Shown piece by piece: positions 39,231 to 47,725 of a stretch of DNA of 64,000 bases (position 1 is the stretch's first letter; each line of letters begins with the position of its first letter). The notes under the pieces are model-generated. The model did no database searches and was not told the DNA's origin. It saw nothing but the letters and a program-made list of their open reading frames with translations. Made by a program: the position numbers and the translations under genes. Origin of the DNA: Nitrospiraceae bacterium (GTDB lineage: Bacteria > Nitrospirota > Nitrospiria > Nitrospirales > Nitrospiraceae); NCBI GenBank assembly GCA_009692155.1, contig SHZW01000010.1:1-64000 (forward strand). The letters are read 5' to 3'.

Positions 39231-40961
39231 TTAGGTGGTTTGTTCGACCAGGCGCAGGGTGTAGAGGTAGCGGTAGAGCCCGTCGCGTGCCATGAGCTGC
39301 TCGTGGGTGCCGTCCTCGACGAGCCGGCCTTTCTGCAAGACCAGGATACGATGTGCGCGTTGAATCGTCGTGAGCCGGTGGGCGATGACGAAGCTCGTCC
39401 GGCCCGCCATGAGCCGGTCCAGCGCTTCCTGCACCAGCCGTTCCGACTCGGCGTCCAGGGCCGAGGTCGCTTCATCCAGAATCAGAATGCGCGGGTTCTT
39501 GAGCACGGCCCGCGCGATGGCCAGCCGCTGTCGCTGGCCGCCTGACAGGTTCACGCCCTTTTCACCCACCACAGTCTGATAGCCGTCCGGCATGGCGCCG
39601 ATGAAGTCGTGCGCGTTGGCGGCCTTGCTGGCGGCGATGACGTCCTGCTCCGAGGCGCCGTCGCGGCCGTAGCGGATGTTGTCCAGGATGGTGCCGCCGA
39701 ACAGGATGGTTTCCTGCGGGACGAGCGCGATCTGCCGGTAGAGGCTGTCGAGCCGGACTGCGCGCAGGTCGTGGCCGTCGATGGTGATCGAGCCCTCCAG
39801 CGGATCGTAGAACCGGTGGAGCAGATTGATGAGCGTGGTTTTGCCGGAGCCGGTCGGACCGACCAGTGCGACCATCTGGCCGGGGGCGACCTCGAACGAC
39901 ACGTCCGAAAGGACCGGCTGACGGGGATCGTAGGCGAAGCTGACGTGCGTGACCTGCACGTGGCCCTTGATGGGCGGCAGTTCGACGGCGCCAGGTTGAT
40001 CGCGAATGTCGGGCTGCGTGTCGAGCATCTCGAAGACGCGCTGCATGGCGCCCTGTGCTTCCTTGATCTGCGAAAATACCCGCGCCGCCGACCCGAACGG
40101 GCCGATCAGAATGCCGGCAAACAAGACAAAGGCGAACAGGTCGCCGGGCGAAATGGTCCCCTCGATGACCTGGCGGCCGCCGTACCACAGGACGGCCGCG
40201 GCCGAGGCGAAGGTCAGCAGGGTGATGACCGGCACGAAGACGGCCATGATCGTGGCGCGGCGCAGGGCGGTCTGCACATTGGAGTGGACCTGCGCGGCGA
40301 AGCGCCGTTCCTCCCGTCCGGTCTGGACGAAGGATTTGACGACTCGAATGCCGGAGATGACTTCCTCGGCAATGGTGGTGGTGCCCGCGGTTTTATCCTG
40401 CAACGTTGTGGACAGGGCCCTGAGCTTCCGGCCGAAGAACTTGGCCACGAGCACCAGGACCGGGAGCAAGATCAAAATCAGCAGGCAGAGGCGCCAGTTC
40501 ATGACCAGCAGGAAGCCGACGCCGCCGACGAACGTGACCAGGTGCTTGGCGGAATCGATGGGCGTTTCCGTAACCGTGGTCTGGATGACGCCGACGTCGT
40601 TCATGAGACGGGAGAGAATTTCACCCGTGCGCCGCTTGGCGAAGAAGCTCAGCGAGAGCCGCTGGAGATGCGCGAACAGATGCGTGCGGAAATCCGCCAT
40701 GACCCGCTGGGACACCCATGCCACGAGATAGCTGTGGCCCATGGACAGCAGGCCCTGGGCCGTCATTAACGCGAGGAAAATGCCGACGAGGGCGGTCATG
40801 CCCTGGACATCACGCTGGATGGTGATGACATCCCAGAGCCGGCCGGCCAGGCGCAGAAGCACGAGATTCAGCGCCGCCGCAGTGGCCACGAGCGCGATGG
40901 CGGCCGCCATGCGGGGCAGATAGGGCCTCAGGAATGGAAAGAAGCGGGAGTAGTAGGACAT
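39231..40961 (-). CDS. MsbA-like ABC exporter
   Basis: Half-transporter of 576 residues with a six-helix membrane domain (residues 15-310) and a complete ATPase domain: Walker A VGPTGSGKTTLINLL, Q-loop IALVPQETILFGGTI, signature VNLSGGQRQRLAIARA, Walker B ILILDEATSALD and the switch His in FVIAHRLTTIQRA. All catalytic residues are intact, in contrast to the exporter at 17.4-19.1 kb. Resemblance to MsbA suggests lipid A or phospholipid flipping, but drug export is possible. Confidence 0.92.
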   Translation of the reverse strand: MSYYSRFFPFLRPYLPRMAAAIALVATAAALNLVLLRLAGRLWDVITIQRDVQGMTALVGIFLALMTAQGLLSMGHSYLVAWVSQRVMADFRTHLFAHLQRLSLSFFAKRRTGEILSRLMNDVGVIQTTVTETPIDSAKHLVTFVGGVGFLLVMNWRLCLLILILLPVLVLVAKFFGRKLRALSTTLQDKTAGTTTIAEEVISGIRVVKSFVQTGREERRFAAQVHSNVQTALRRATIMAVFVPVITLLTFASAAAVLWYGGRQVIEGTISPGDLFAFVLFAGILIGPFGSAARVFSQIKEAQGAMQRVFEMLDTQPDIRDQPGAVELPPIKGHVQVTHVSFAYDPRQPVLSDVSFEVAPGQMVALVGPTGSGKTTLINLLHRFYDPLEGSITIDGHDLRAVRLDSLYRQIALVPQETILFGGTILDNIRYGRDGASEQDVIAASKAANAHDFIGAMPDGYQTVVGEKGVNLSGGQRQRLAIARAVLKNPRILILDEATSALDAESERLVQEALDRLMAGRTSFVIAHRLTTIQRAHRILVLQKGRLVEDGTHEQLMARDGLYRYLYTLRLVEQTT

Positions 40962-40969
40962 TAGGATAT

Positions 40970-41070
40970 GTGATGAGCCATGAGTGACACGTGATTGGTG
41001 ACGAGGGAGGAGGAACGAACAATCAGTGATGGATACTGCCCATCACGCATAACGCATTACTGATCACGGA
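40970..41070. repeat. Minisatellite hairpin, word GTGATGAG/CATCACGC
   Basis: TGTGATGAGCCATGAGTGAC-like arm (40970-41003) and complementary CATCACGCATAACGCATTAC-like arm (41041-41070) fill the gap between the ABC exporter and the small gene upstream. Confidence 0.65.
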
Positions 41071-41286
41071 TTAGAGCTGCTGGATGGATTCGATCAGGTT
41101 CTTGTTCAGCGCCACGAACCGCCTGCGTTTTGTCGTTGATCACCACGTCGGTCAGATTGATGAACAGGCGCGATTCCTCGTTCAGCACGTCCGAGACGCG
41201 GTTTCGCATGGGCGGAATGACGAAATCCCCGACGTAGGTGTGATTCACCGTTGTGATACGCACGCGGACTTTTTCATCTCGGGCAT
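41071..41286 (-). pseudogene. Small conserved protein, doubly frameshifted
   Basis: The middle frame encodes RITTVNHTYVGDFVIPPMRN and SRLFINLTDVVINDK, a pattern I associate with a small conserved family of about 70 residues. A better start (ATG 41286 with GGAGG upstream, MPEMKK) reaches this frame only if one base is added to the T5 run at 41270-41274 (A5 on the coding strand). The natural end (RFVALNKNLIESIQQL, stop 41071) needs one base removed near 41130. The two shifts compensate, which points to sequencing indels. Function unknown; same strand as the 33-residue protein upstream. Confidence 0.6.
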
Positions 41287-41310
41287 GGGCGCCTCCGGCT
41301 GTCCGTGGGA

Positions 41311-41412
41311 TTATCCCTGGATTCTACGACGCAGGAATTTCTGTTTCCTGCGCAGCTTTCTGAACTTATGCTTGCGCATTTTCTTCCGACGTTTTTTTAG
41401 CACACTGGACAT
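41311..41412 (-). CDS. AURKAIP1/COX24-domain mini-protein (33 aa)
   Basis: Highly basic 33-residue peptide: MSSVLKKRRKKMRKHKFRKL followed by RRKQKFLRRRIQG, with 20 Lys/Arg residues. This matches the AURKAIP1/COX24 pattern (KKRRKKMRKHK), known from mitochondrial small-subunit protein mS38 and from small bacterial ribosome-associated proteins. It probably binds rRNA on the small subunit. AGAGGA lies upstream of the ATG, and the stop is 25 bases before the next small gene. It is easily missed because of its length. Confidence 0.7.
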   Translation of the reverse strand: MSSVLKKRRKKMRKHKFRKLRRKQKFLRRRIQG

Positions 41413-41475
41413 CGTGATTCCTCTGTTGGCGCGAGAGTGTAGTGGGTTTTGCGTGTAAATGCAAGCCGGGCGTGG

Positions 41476-41567
41476 CTGGTCTGTCTTGTCTGTTCCGTCT
41501 GTTCGGTCTGTTCAGTCCAACGAAACCGGCCAGACAGACTGAATAGACAGAATGGACCAGATAGACA
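41476..41567. repeat. Minisatellite hairpin, word GTCTGTTC/CAGACAGA
   Basis: Arm 41476-41518 (GGTCTGTCTTGTCTGTTCCG and so on) pairs with arm 41521-41567 (CCAGACAGACTGAATAGACA). Unusually, it lies between two divergent gene starts. Confidence 0.7.
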
Positions 41568-41639
41568 TTCCTGTCAGTCCCGCCTTTCCCGCACGTCTCG
41601 CGGCTTGACGCGTTCCATCTTCACTACATATACTGCGCC

Positions 41640-42146
41640 ATGTTTTATCTGATGCGATTGCCGGTTCTGGTGCTCGTGGCCTGCCTGCTGTGGGCTGCCG
41701 GCCAGACGGCTGGCTGTTCGTCGAAAGAGAACCGGTATCCGGAAGACCGCGCCCGCTTTGTGAAGATCGACAAAGCGGTGGAAGAACTGCGCGCTGCCTA
41801 TAGCCGGCGGGATCTCTCGGACATCCAGGGTCTCATGCTGCCGCGCGAGGCGCTGGACAAAACGACGAGCGAGATCCAGCAGGATTTTCAGACCTACCAG
41901 GAGATCGCCCTCGAATGGACCATCGACCGGATCGTGATCGAAGGGGAGACGATCGAGGTGGTGGTGAACTGGGCGGGACAATGGCGAAAGACTCCCGATG
42001 ATACGGGCACCCGCGAGCGCGGCCAGGGGGTGCTCCGGTGGGCCGGCCAAAAAACCGTTCTCATCGATGGCATGGACGGCGATCTGCCCTTCGGCATGGC
42101 GTTGCGACGGGCGGGGGAACCGCCGCGACCCGGCCCTTCTCGCTAG
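41640..42146 (+). CDS. Hypothetical lipoprotein
   Basis: 168 residues with a signal sequence (RLPVLVLVACLLWAAGQTAG) and a TAGC lipobox at Cys 26. The mature domain resembles small cone-shaped NTF2-like folds in pattern (EELRAAYSRRDLSDIQGLML, EWTIDRIVIEGETIEVVVNW), but I cannot assign it. It ends 17 bases before nadB and shares its strand, so it may be co-transcribed. Confidence 0.65.
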   Translation: MFYLMRLPVLVLVACLLWAAGQTAGCSSKENRYPEDRARFVKIDKAVEELRAAYSRRDLSDIQGLMLPREALDKTTSEIQQDFQTYQEIALEWTIDRIVIEGETIEVVVNWAGQWRKTPDDTGTRERGQGVLRWAGQKTVLIDGMDGDLPFGMALRRAGEPPRPGPSR

Positions 42147-42162
42147 CGATAGCACCCGGCTC

Positions 42163-43803
42163 ATGGCCGTTTCTACGCGCGTCACGTCTTCTCTCCGTTC
42201 TCCCGATGCAGAGTTCCTGGTGATCGGCAGCGGCGTGGCCGGCCTGCGCGCGGCCATTGAATTGAGCCAGCATGGCCGCGTGCTGATGCTCACCAAGGGC
42301 AACCCGCTGGAAAGCAGCTCGATCTACGCGCAGGGCGGCGTGGCGGTCGCGCTCAGCGAAGAAGACGACGTCTCCATCCATTTGAACGACACCCTGAAGG
42401 CGGGCCACGGTCTCTGCCGGCGCGAAGCGGTGCGCGTGCTGGTGGAAGAGGGGCCCGGCCGCATCCGGGAACTCATCGCCTGGGGCGCCCGCTTCGATAA
42501 GATCGGCAGCAAGTTCGCGTTCGCCCACGAAGCGGCGCATAGCCGCAGCCGTATCCTGCGCGCGCGCGGCGACGCGACCGGCAACGAAATGGTGCGGGCG
42601 CTGACGGTTCAGGCCCGCCGGCAGAAACACATTCAACGGCTGGGCCATCACTTTACGGTGGATCTGGTGGTCGCCGACGGCCGCTGCCGCGGCGCGCTGG
42701 TGCTGGACGAGGCGACCGGCGACCGCTTTATCATGCCCGCGCGCGCGGTGATCCTTTCAACGGGCGGTGCGGGGCAGATCTACGCGCGCACCACTAATCC
42801 ACCCAACGCGACCGGCGACGGCATGGCGATGGCGTATCGGGCCGGCGCGATTCTGGAAGATATGGAGTTCGTGCAGTTCCATCCAACGGCGCTCTACCTG
42901 CCGAACAGCCCGCCGTTTCTCTTATCCGAAGCGATCCGCGGCGAGGGCGGCCGGCTTCGAAATATCAAAGGCGAGTTGTTCATGCACCGCTACCATCCGG
43001 ACGGCGCGCTGGCGCCGCGGGATATCGTCTCCCGCGCGATCTGGTCGGAGATGGCGGCCACCCGTTCCCGGCACGTCTATCTGGACGCGACGCACCTCAG
43101 CGCCTCTTTCACCAAGCAGCGGTTCCCGACGATTTATTCCACCTGCCTCCGCTACGACATCGACATGACCGAAGAATGGATTCCGGTCTCGCCCAGCGCC
43201 CATTACATGATGGGCGGGGTGCGAACGGACATGCAGGGGGCCACCAGCCTGCCGGGTTTGTTCGCGGCGGGTGAGGTGGCCTGCAGCGGCGTGCACGGCG
43301 CCAACCGGCTGGCCAGCAATTCTCTGCTCGAAGGATTGGTCTTCGGCCGCCGCGCCGCGCTGGCGGCCGTGGCCTATGCGCGGCGGCGGGCAGGCACGTC
43401 CGGCTTACTCCCTTCCGTGCATGAAATAGACAGCGGTCCGTTGGCGTCGCTGGAGGATGCCGAGAAGCTTCGCAGCTCGCTGCGGCGGGTGATGTGGGGC
43501 AAGGTCGGCCTGGCCCGCACGGGCGACTCGCTGGCCGGCGCGCTGGGGCAGCTCACGCGGTGGGAACGGCTCGTGAACCGTCCGTTTGCCTTGCGCCGCG
43601 ATCTGGAAGTCAAAAACATGGTGCAAGTGGCGCGCTGCGTGGCCGAAGCGGCCCTGTGGCGGGCCGACAGCGTCGGGGCGCACTACCGGGCGGATGCGTC
43701 GAAGGCCGCGCGTCCGGGCAGAACGCTGCACAGCCGGGTGCTGCGGGGAAGTGAAAAGTTAAAAGTGAGAAGTAAGAAGTTAGAAGTGAAAAGTAAAAAG
43801 TAA
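42163..43803 (+). CDS. nadB: L-aspartate oxidase
   Basis: FAD enzyme oxidising aspartate to iminoaspartate for NAD synthesis. ATG 42163 gives a normal start. Motifs: FLVIGSGVAGLRAAIELSQ (FAD Rossmann), SSSIYAQGGVAVAL, RILRARGDATGNEMVRALT, GGAGQIYARTTNPPNATGDG, MEFVQFHPTALYLPN, HYMMGGVRTDMQGATSLPGL and GVHGANRLASNSLLEGLVFG. The final 17 residues (SEKLKVRSKKLEVKSKK) are encoded by a minisatellite arm of GTGAAAAGT words and are not part of the family. nadA and nadC are not adjacent. Confidence 0.95.
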   Translation: MAVSTRVTSSLRSPDAEFLVIGSGVAGLRAAIELSQHGRVLMLTKGNPLESSSIYAQGGVAVALSEEDDVSIHLNDTLKAGHGLCRREAVRVLVEEGPGRIRELIAWGARFDKIGSKFAFAHEAAHSRSRILRARGDATGNEMVRALTVQARRQKHIQRLGHHFTVDLVVADGRCRGALVLDEATGDRFIMPARAVILSTGGAGQIYARTTNPPNATGDGMAMAYRAGAILEDMEFVQFHPTALYLPNSPPFLLSEAIRGEGGRLRNIKGELFMHRYHPDGALAPRDIVSRAIWSEMAATRSRHVYLDATHLSASFTKQRFPTIYSTCLRYDIDMTEEWIPVSPSAHYMMGGVRTDMQGATSLPGLFAAGEVACSGVHGANRLASNSLLEGLVFGRRAALAAVAYARRRAGTSGLLPSVHEIDSGPLASLEDAEKLRSSLRRVMWGKVGLARTGDSLAGALGQLTRWERLVNRPFALRRDLEVKNMVQVARCVAEAALWRADSVGAHYRADASKAARPGRTLHSRVLRGSEKLKVRSKKLEVKSKK

Positions 43804-43867
43804 AAAGTTAGAAGTGAAAAGTGAGAAGTGGCCGGACTTTTCACCTTTTGCCTTTCACCTTTTACTT
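43750..43867. repeat. Minisatellite hairpin, word GTGAAAAGT/ACTTTTCAC
   Basis: Arm 43750-43830 repeats AAGTGAAAAGTTAGAAGT words and includes the 3' end of nadB. Arm 43836-43867 (ACTTTTCACCTTTTGCCTTT) is complementary. It lies between convergent genes. Confidence 0.8.
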
Positions 43868-43877
43868 GCTCGACAGG

Positions 43878-44738
43878 TTAGCTGAGAAACCTGTCGAGAA
43901 TTGCGCGGAACTGTTTGTGTAGCGACAGCGTGACGGGGCCCGGATTGCCGGAGCCGACGAGGTGCTGGTCCACATCACGCACCGGCATGATTTCCATCGT
44001 CGTATTGGTCAGGAAACATTCCTCCGCCTGCCGCAGCGCCTCCGGCGTGTAGGCGCTCTCTTCGGTCTTGAGCCCCTGCTCCCGCGCCAGCGTCAGGACC
44101 ACTTCACGCGTGATGCCGTCGAGAATCCCGCAGGCCACCGAGGGCGTGCAGAGCGCGCCGTGCTGGACGAAGAAGATGTTGCTGGTGGTGCATTCCGTCA
44201 GGCGCCCTTCGGCATTGAGCATGATGCCGTCGAAGGCGCCGGCCTTGGTGGCTTCCTGCTTGGCCAGGATGTTGTTCAGAAAATTCAGCGACTTGATTTG
44301 TGGCGACAGGGCTGTGGCCAGGTTGCGGTGCACGGACGTGGTGATCAGGCTGACACCCTGCGTGAAGAGATGGGGCGGGTAGGCCTGAAACGGCTTGGCG
44401 ATGACGACCACGGTCGGCTTCGGGCAGAGACCCGGATCGAGGCCGATCTCGCCCGTGCCGCGTGACACGGTGATGCGGAGATAGGCGTCGTGCAGTGTAT
44501 TGCGCGCGATGGCGTCGCCCAGGAGACTCGGCCAGTCTTTTTCGGGGATGGGGATGTCCAGGCCGATCAGGCGCGCCGAACGCTGCAGGCGGGCCAGGTG
44601 CTGCGTGAGCATGAAGATGCGGCCGTCGTAGGCCCGCAGCGTTTCATAGATGCCGTCCCCGTAGAGGAAGCCGTGGTCGAAGACGGAGATCAGCGCGTCT
44701 TCGCGTTTCACGAAGCGATCATTGAGAAAAATCCACAT
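43878..44738 (-). CDS. Class IV aminotransferase / aminodeoxychorismate lyase-like
   Basis: PLP enzyme of fold type IV, 286 residues: MWIFLNDRFVKREDALISVF, DHGFLYGDGIYETLRAYDG, SRGTGEIGLDP, the catalytic Lys region SLNFLNNILAKQEATKAGA, EGRLTECTTSNIFFV and ILDGITREVVL. Lying directly after the chorismate-using gene, with the ATG inside its TAATG stop, it is best read as PabC (4-amino-4-deoxychorismate lyase, folate pathway). Branched-chain or D-amino acid transaminase is possible from sequence alone. The start at 44738 gives normal length. Confidence 0.85.
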   Translation of the reverse strand: MWIFLNDRFVKREDALISVFDHGFLYGDGIYETLRAYDGRIFMLTQHLARLQRSARLIGLDIPIPEKDWPSLLGDAIARNTLHDAYLRITVSRGTGEIGLDPGLCPKPTVVVIAKPFQAYPPHLFTQGVSLITTSVHRNLATALSPQIKSLNFLNNILAKQEATKAGAFDGIMLNAEGRLTECTTSNIFFVQHGALCTPSVACGILDGITREVVLTLAREQGLKTEESAYTPEALRQAEECFLTNTTMEIMPVRDVDQHLVGSGNPGPVTLSLHKQFRAILDRFLS

Positions 44739-46240
44739 TACGACTCTCCCAGCGCCTTGAAAAAGGCCTCGGCTTTGTACAGCGTCTCTTCGTATTCCTT
44801 GACCGGATCGGAGTCCGCGACGATGCCGGCGCCGACCTGGAGATAGCCGCGCCCGCCGACCAGCAGCATGGTGCGGATGATGATGTTGAGATCGAGATCG
44901 CCGCTCCAACTCAGGTAGCCCATCGCGCCGGTGTAGGGCCCGCGCCGGACCGGTTCCAACCCCTCCAGAATCTCCATGCAACGGATCTTCGGTACGCCGG
45001 TGATGGTGCCGCCGGGGAAGACGGCCTTGATCAGGTCGAAGCCGTCCAATCCATCGCGCAGCTCGCCCATGACGTTGGAGACGATATGGGAGACGTGGGA
45101 ATAGCGCTCGATGAGCATGAATTCGTCCGCTCGCACCGTGCCATATTTGCACACGCGGCCCAGGTCGTTGCGTTCCAGGTCGACCAGCATGAGATGTTCG
45201 GCGCGCTCCTTGGCGTTGGTGATCAGGTCTTCCGCGAGCTGGCGGTCTTCGGCGGGCGTGTGGCCGCGCGGCCGCGTGCCGGCGATCGGGCGCGTGTCGA
45301 CCCGACGGCCGTCCAGCCGCACCAGCCGCTCCGGCGACGAACTCACCAGCGCCATGTTCTCGAAAGCCAGCAGGCCGGCGAAGGGCGACGGATTGACCTC
45401 GCGCACGCGGCTGTAGAGCGCCTCGCCGGCATGTTCCCGGAAATGCTCCATCGGCCAGCCCGGGTCGCGGTCGATCGTCAGGCGGTGCGAAAGATTGGCC
45501 TGATAGATGTCGCCGGACTTGATGAACTCCTGGCACTGCTTGGCGCGCTGGACATAGTCGGAGCGCGACTGGTCGGGTTTCACGGCGAGGTGGCCGATGT
45601 GCAGGTCGTCTGCTCCGCGCTTGCGGTGCGCCAGCAACTTTGCGTGCAGTTCGGACAGCCGGTCGCAGCCTTCGCTATACAACTTCTCGCGCGGTTGGCC
45701 CAGGGCCCGGTCGAGCGGGGGCGCGTAGATCAGGTGCAGCATCCGCGTCTGGTGATCCACGGCGGCGAAGAGATCCACGAAGGCGAATAACAAATCGGGC
45801 AGACGGAGGTCGTCCGTGGCCAGGGTGGGCAACGTTTCGAATTGCCGGATCAAATCGTAGCTGAAATAGCCGACCGCGCCGCCGATGAACGGCGGGGCGT
45901 CCTCCGGTCTGGGCATCCGCGAGGCCTTCAATAATTCGGCGAGGGCTTTGAAGGGATCGCCCTTGTGGATGACGGACCCGTCGCGGCTGCGGAGTTCGTA
46001 GCGCGTGCCCTTGCCGGAGAATTCCAGATAGGGATCGCTGCCGAAGAACGACCAGCGCGCGATGGCGCCGCCGCCCTTGCCGCTTTCGAGCAGGAACGAG
46101 GGGCGGCCGGGCGCGGCGATCTGACGGTACAGCTCGAAGACGTCGGCCTCTGGCTGGGGCACCGAGAGAATCAGCGGCTGCGGCTGCGCCACCATGAGGA
46201 AGCGCGCCCGCGACGGGCAGACCATTTTCAGCATGCGCAT
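44738..46240 (-). CDS. pabB: Anthranilate/aminodeoxychorismate synthase component I
   Basis: Chorismate-binding enzyme of about 500 residues. Motifs: PSFLLESGKGGGAIARWSFF, FIGGAVGYFSYDLIR, SGDIYQANLSHRLT, SSSPERLVRLDGRRVDTRPI, AGTRPRGHT, VDLERNDLGRVC, FPGGTITGVPKIRCMEILEG and GAMGYLSWSGDLDLNIIIRT. The active-site segment reads PIAGT, the form usual in anthranilate synthase TrpE, rather than the Lys form of E. coli PabB. Coupling to a PabC-like gene favours PabB. No glutaminase subunit gene is next to it. Start uncertain (46240 or 46195). Confidence 0.85.
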   Translation of the reverse strand: MRMLKMVCPSRARFLMVAQPQPLILSVPQPEADVFELYRQIAAPGRPSFLLESGKGGGAIARWSFFGSDPYLEFSGKGTRYELRSRDGSVIHKGDPFKALAELLKASRMPRPEDAPPFIGGAVGYFSYDLIRQFETLPTLATDDLRLPDLLFAFVDLFAAVDHQTRMLHLIYAPPLDRALGQPREKLYSEGCDRLSELHAKLLAHRKRGADDLHIGHLAVKPDQSRSDYVQRAKQCQEFIKSGDIYQANLSHRLTIDRDPGWPMEHFREHAGEALYSRVREVNPSPFAGLLAFENMALVSSSPERLVRLDGRRVDTRPIAGTRPRGHTPAEDRQLAEDLITNAKERAEHLMLVDLERNDLGRVCKYGTVRADEFMLIERYSHVSHIVSNVMGELRDGLDGFDLIKAVFPGGTITGVPKIRCMEILEGLEPVRRGPYTGAMGYLSWSGDLDLNIIIRTMLLVGGRGYLQVGAGIVADSDPVKEYEETLYKAEAFFKALGES

Positions 46241-46343
46241 GTTGTATCACAAGCCCGGTGTTCTTTCCTTTTCTTTGCGACACGTTCGGAACGGGCTTCC
46301 GGTCCACCCTGCGCCTTGACTTTCCCCCGTCGAGTTTGCTCAA

Positions 46344-46586
46344 ATGCGCGCCGGGTTAGATATCGACATGCCTCCCTCAAACGATCCGTTTTATGCGGGC
46401 TTAGGGCAGGCGGTCCGGATCGGGACCGAGTTGCTCGCGGCCCTGATTGTCGGAGGCGGGCTCGGCTGGGCGGCTGACACGTATCTGTTCGCGTCAGGGC
46501 CCTGGGGCATGGTGGTTGGGCTGATCGTCGGTGTCACAGCCGGCATTCGCAACGTCATGCGAGCGGCGCAGAACTGGTCGAAATAA
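46344..46586 (+). CDS. atpZ: AtpZ/AtpI-type ATP synthase accessory protein
   Basis: 80-residue protein with two membrane helices (VRIGTELLAALIVGGGLGWA and PWGMVVGLIVGVTAGIRNVM), matching AtpZ/AtpI proteins that help assemble the c-ring or import Mg at the Fo sector. It is the first gene of the Fo cluster, 12 bases before atpB. ATG 46368 (MPPSNDPF) is an alternative start. Confidence 0.85.
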   Translation: MRAGLDIDMPPSNDPFYAGLGQAVRIGTELLAALIVGGGLGWAADTYLFASGPWGMVVGLIVGVTAGIRNVMRAAQNWSK

Positions 46587-46598
46587 GAAAGGCGTTCC

Positions 46599-47348
46599 GT
46601 GGAAGAAAGTCCTCTCCATCCCTTCGAGCTGCACAATTATATTCCGATCAATCTGTTCGGCCTGGATATCTCCATCAACAAGGCCGTGATCATGATGTGG
46701 GTGGTGGTCGGACTGGCGGCGTTTCTCCTGGTGAAGGCCGGCCGGTCGCGCCGGATGGTTCCGACCAAGCTGCAAAGCCTGGGTGAGCTGCTCGTGGAAT
46801 TCATCCGCGACATCATCCTCGACACGATGGGCAAGGGCGGTCTGAAATTTTTCCCCTTTATCGCGACACTCTTCGTCTTCATTCTCTTCAGCAATCTCCT
46901 CGGGTTGATTCCGGGCACCTATACCGTCACGAGCCAGATCATCGTGACCGCGGTGTTTGCGCTGACGGTCTACGCAATCAGCATCGTGATGGGTTTCATC
47001 CTGCATGGCGTGAAGTTTCTCGGCATCCTGGTGCCGCCGGGCACGCCGGGCTGGCTGCTGCCGTTGATGATTCCGATCGAACTGGTGAGCCAGTTGGCGC
47101 GGCCGATTTCGCTGGCTGTTCGGTTGTTCGCGAACATGACGGCGGGGCATACGATCCTGGGCGTGCTGTTCGGGCTGGCGATCGGCGGGGGGCTGCTGAT
47201 TGGCTGGCTACCCTTTGCGTTCACGATTGCCATGAACGGTTTGGAAGTCGGCATTGCCTTTATTCAGGCTTATATTTTCACCGTGTTGACCTGCGTGTAC
47301 ATCGGGGATGCGTTCCATCTGCATGGCGCAGATGATCACGCGCATTGA
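46599..47348 (+). CDS. atpB: ATP synthase Fo subunit a
   Basis: Proton-channel subunit of 249 residues with five or six membrane helices. Key regions: INKAVIMMWVVVGLAAFLLV, PFIATLFVFILFSNLLGLIP, PIELVSQLARPISLAVRLFA (essential Arg in the helix facing the c-ring) and NGLEVGIAFIQAYIFTVLTC. The GTG start at 46599 has AAGAAAGG upstream. Confidence 0.96.
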   Translation: MEESPLHPFELHNYIPINLFGLDISINKAVIMMWVVVGLAAFLLVKAGRSRRMVPTKLQSLGELLVEFIRDIILDTMGKGGLKFFPFIATLFVFILFSNLLGLIPGTYTVTSQIIVTAVFALTVYAISIVMGFILHGVKFLGILVPPGTPGWLLPLMIPIELVSQLARPISLAVRLFANMTAGHTILGVLFGLAIGGGLLIGWLPFAFTIAMNGLEVGIAFIQAYIFTVLTCVYIGDAFHLHGADDHAH

Positions 47349-47386
47349 GTTCAGGTCTCTGATTATTTAAGGAAGGAGTCTACGAC

Positions 47387-47617
47387 ATGGATGCAGCAGC
47401 AGCAGCGTTGGTGGGCATGGGATTGGCGGCGGCGGGCTTTGCCGGGGCCGGCGTCGGGATCGGGTATATTTTCGGCAAGATGATCGAAGCGGTGGCGCGC
47501 CAGCCGGAAGCGGAAGGGCGGGTCGGCAAGTACATGTGGATCGGTTTCGCGCTGGTCGAAGCCATTGCACTGTACGGACTGGTCATTGCGTTCATCATCA
47601 TGGGACTCCGCAAATAA
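47387..47617 (+). CDS. atpE: ATP synthase Fo subunit c
   Basis: 76-residue hairpin of two helices forming the proton-carrying ring: AALVGMGLAAAGFAGAGVGI and WIGFALVEAIALYGLVIAFI, the latter with the ion-binding Glu (VEAIALYG). The loop ARQPEAEGR matches the conserved RQP. The ring ion is probably H+, as no Na+ signature is evident. GGAAGGAG precedes the start. A minisatellite hairpin follows at once. Confidence 0.96.
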   Translation: MDAAAAALVGMGLAAAGFAGAGVGIGYIFGKMIEAVARQPEAEGRVGKYMWIGFALVEAIALYGLVIAFIIMGLRK

Positions 47618-47715
47618 GAGGGATAACGGGGTAAAGGGATAAAGGGGTAAAGGTGTATTGGCCACAGAGTTCTGACAGATTCTACCCCTGTACACCTCCT
47701 ACCCCTCTACCCCTG
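47618..47715. repeat. Minisatellite hairpin, word GGGGTAAA/TACCCC
   Basis: GGGGTAAAGGGATAAAGGGG-like arm (47618-47657) and complementary TACCCCTGTACACCTCCTAC-like arm (47681-47715) lie inside the atp operon between atpE and atpF. They may set the ratio of subunit c to b by partial termination or mRNA protection. Confidence 0.75.
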
Positions 47716-47725
47716 AAGGAAAGCC

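Noticed and set aside
43878-45536. A 552-codon frame covering both chorismate genes
   Set aside because: The first half is out of frame with the pabB-like gene and only the part from 44738 down matches a family.
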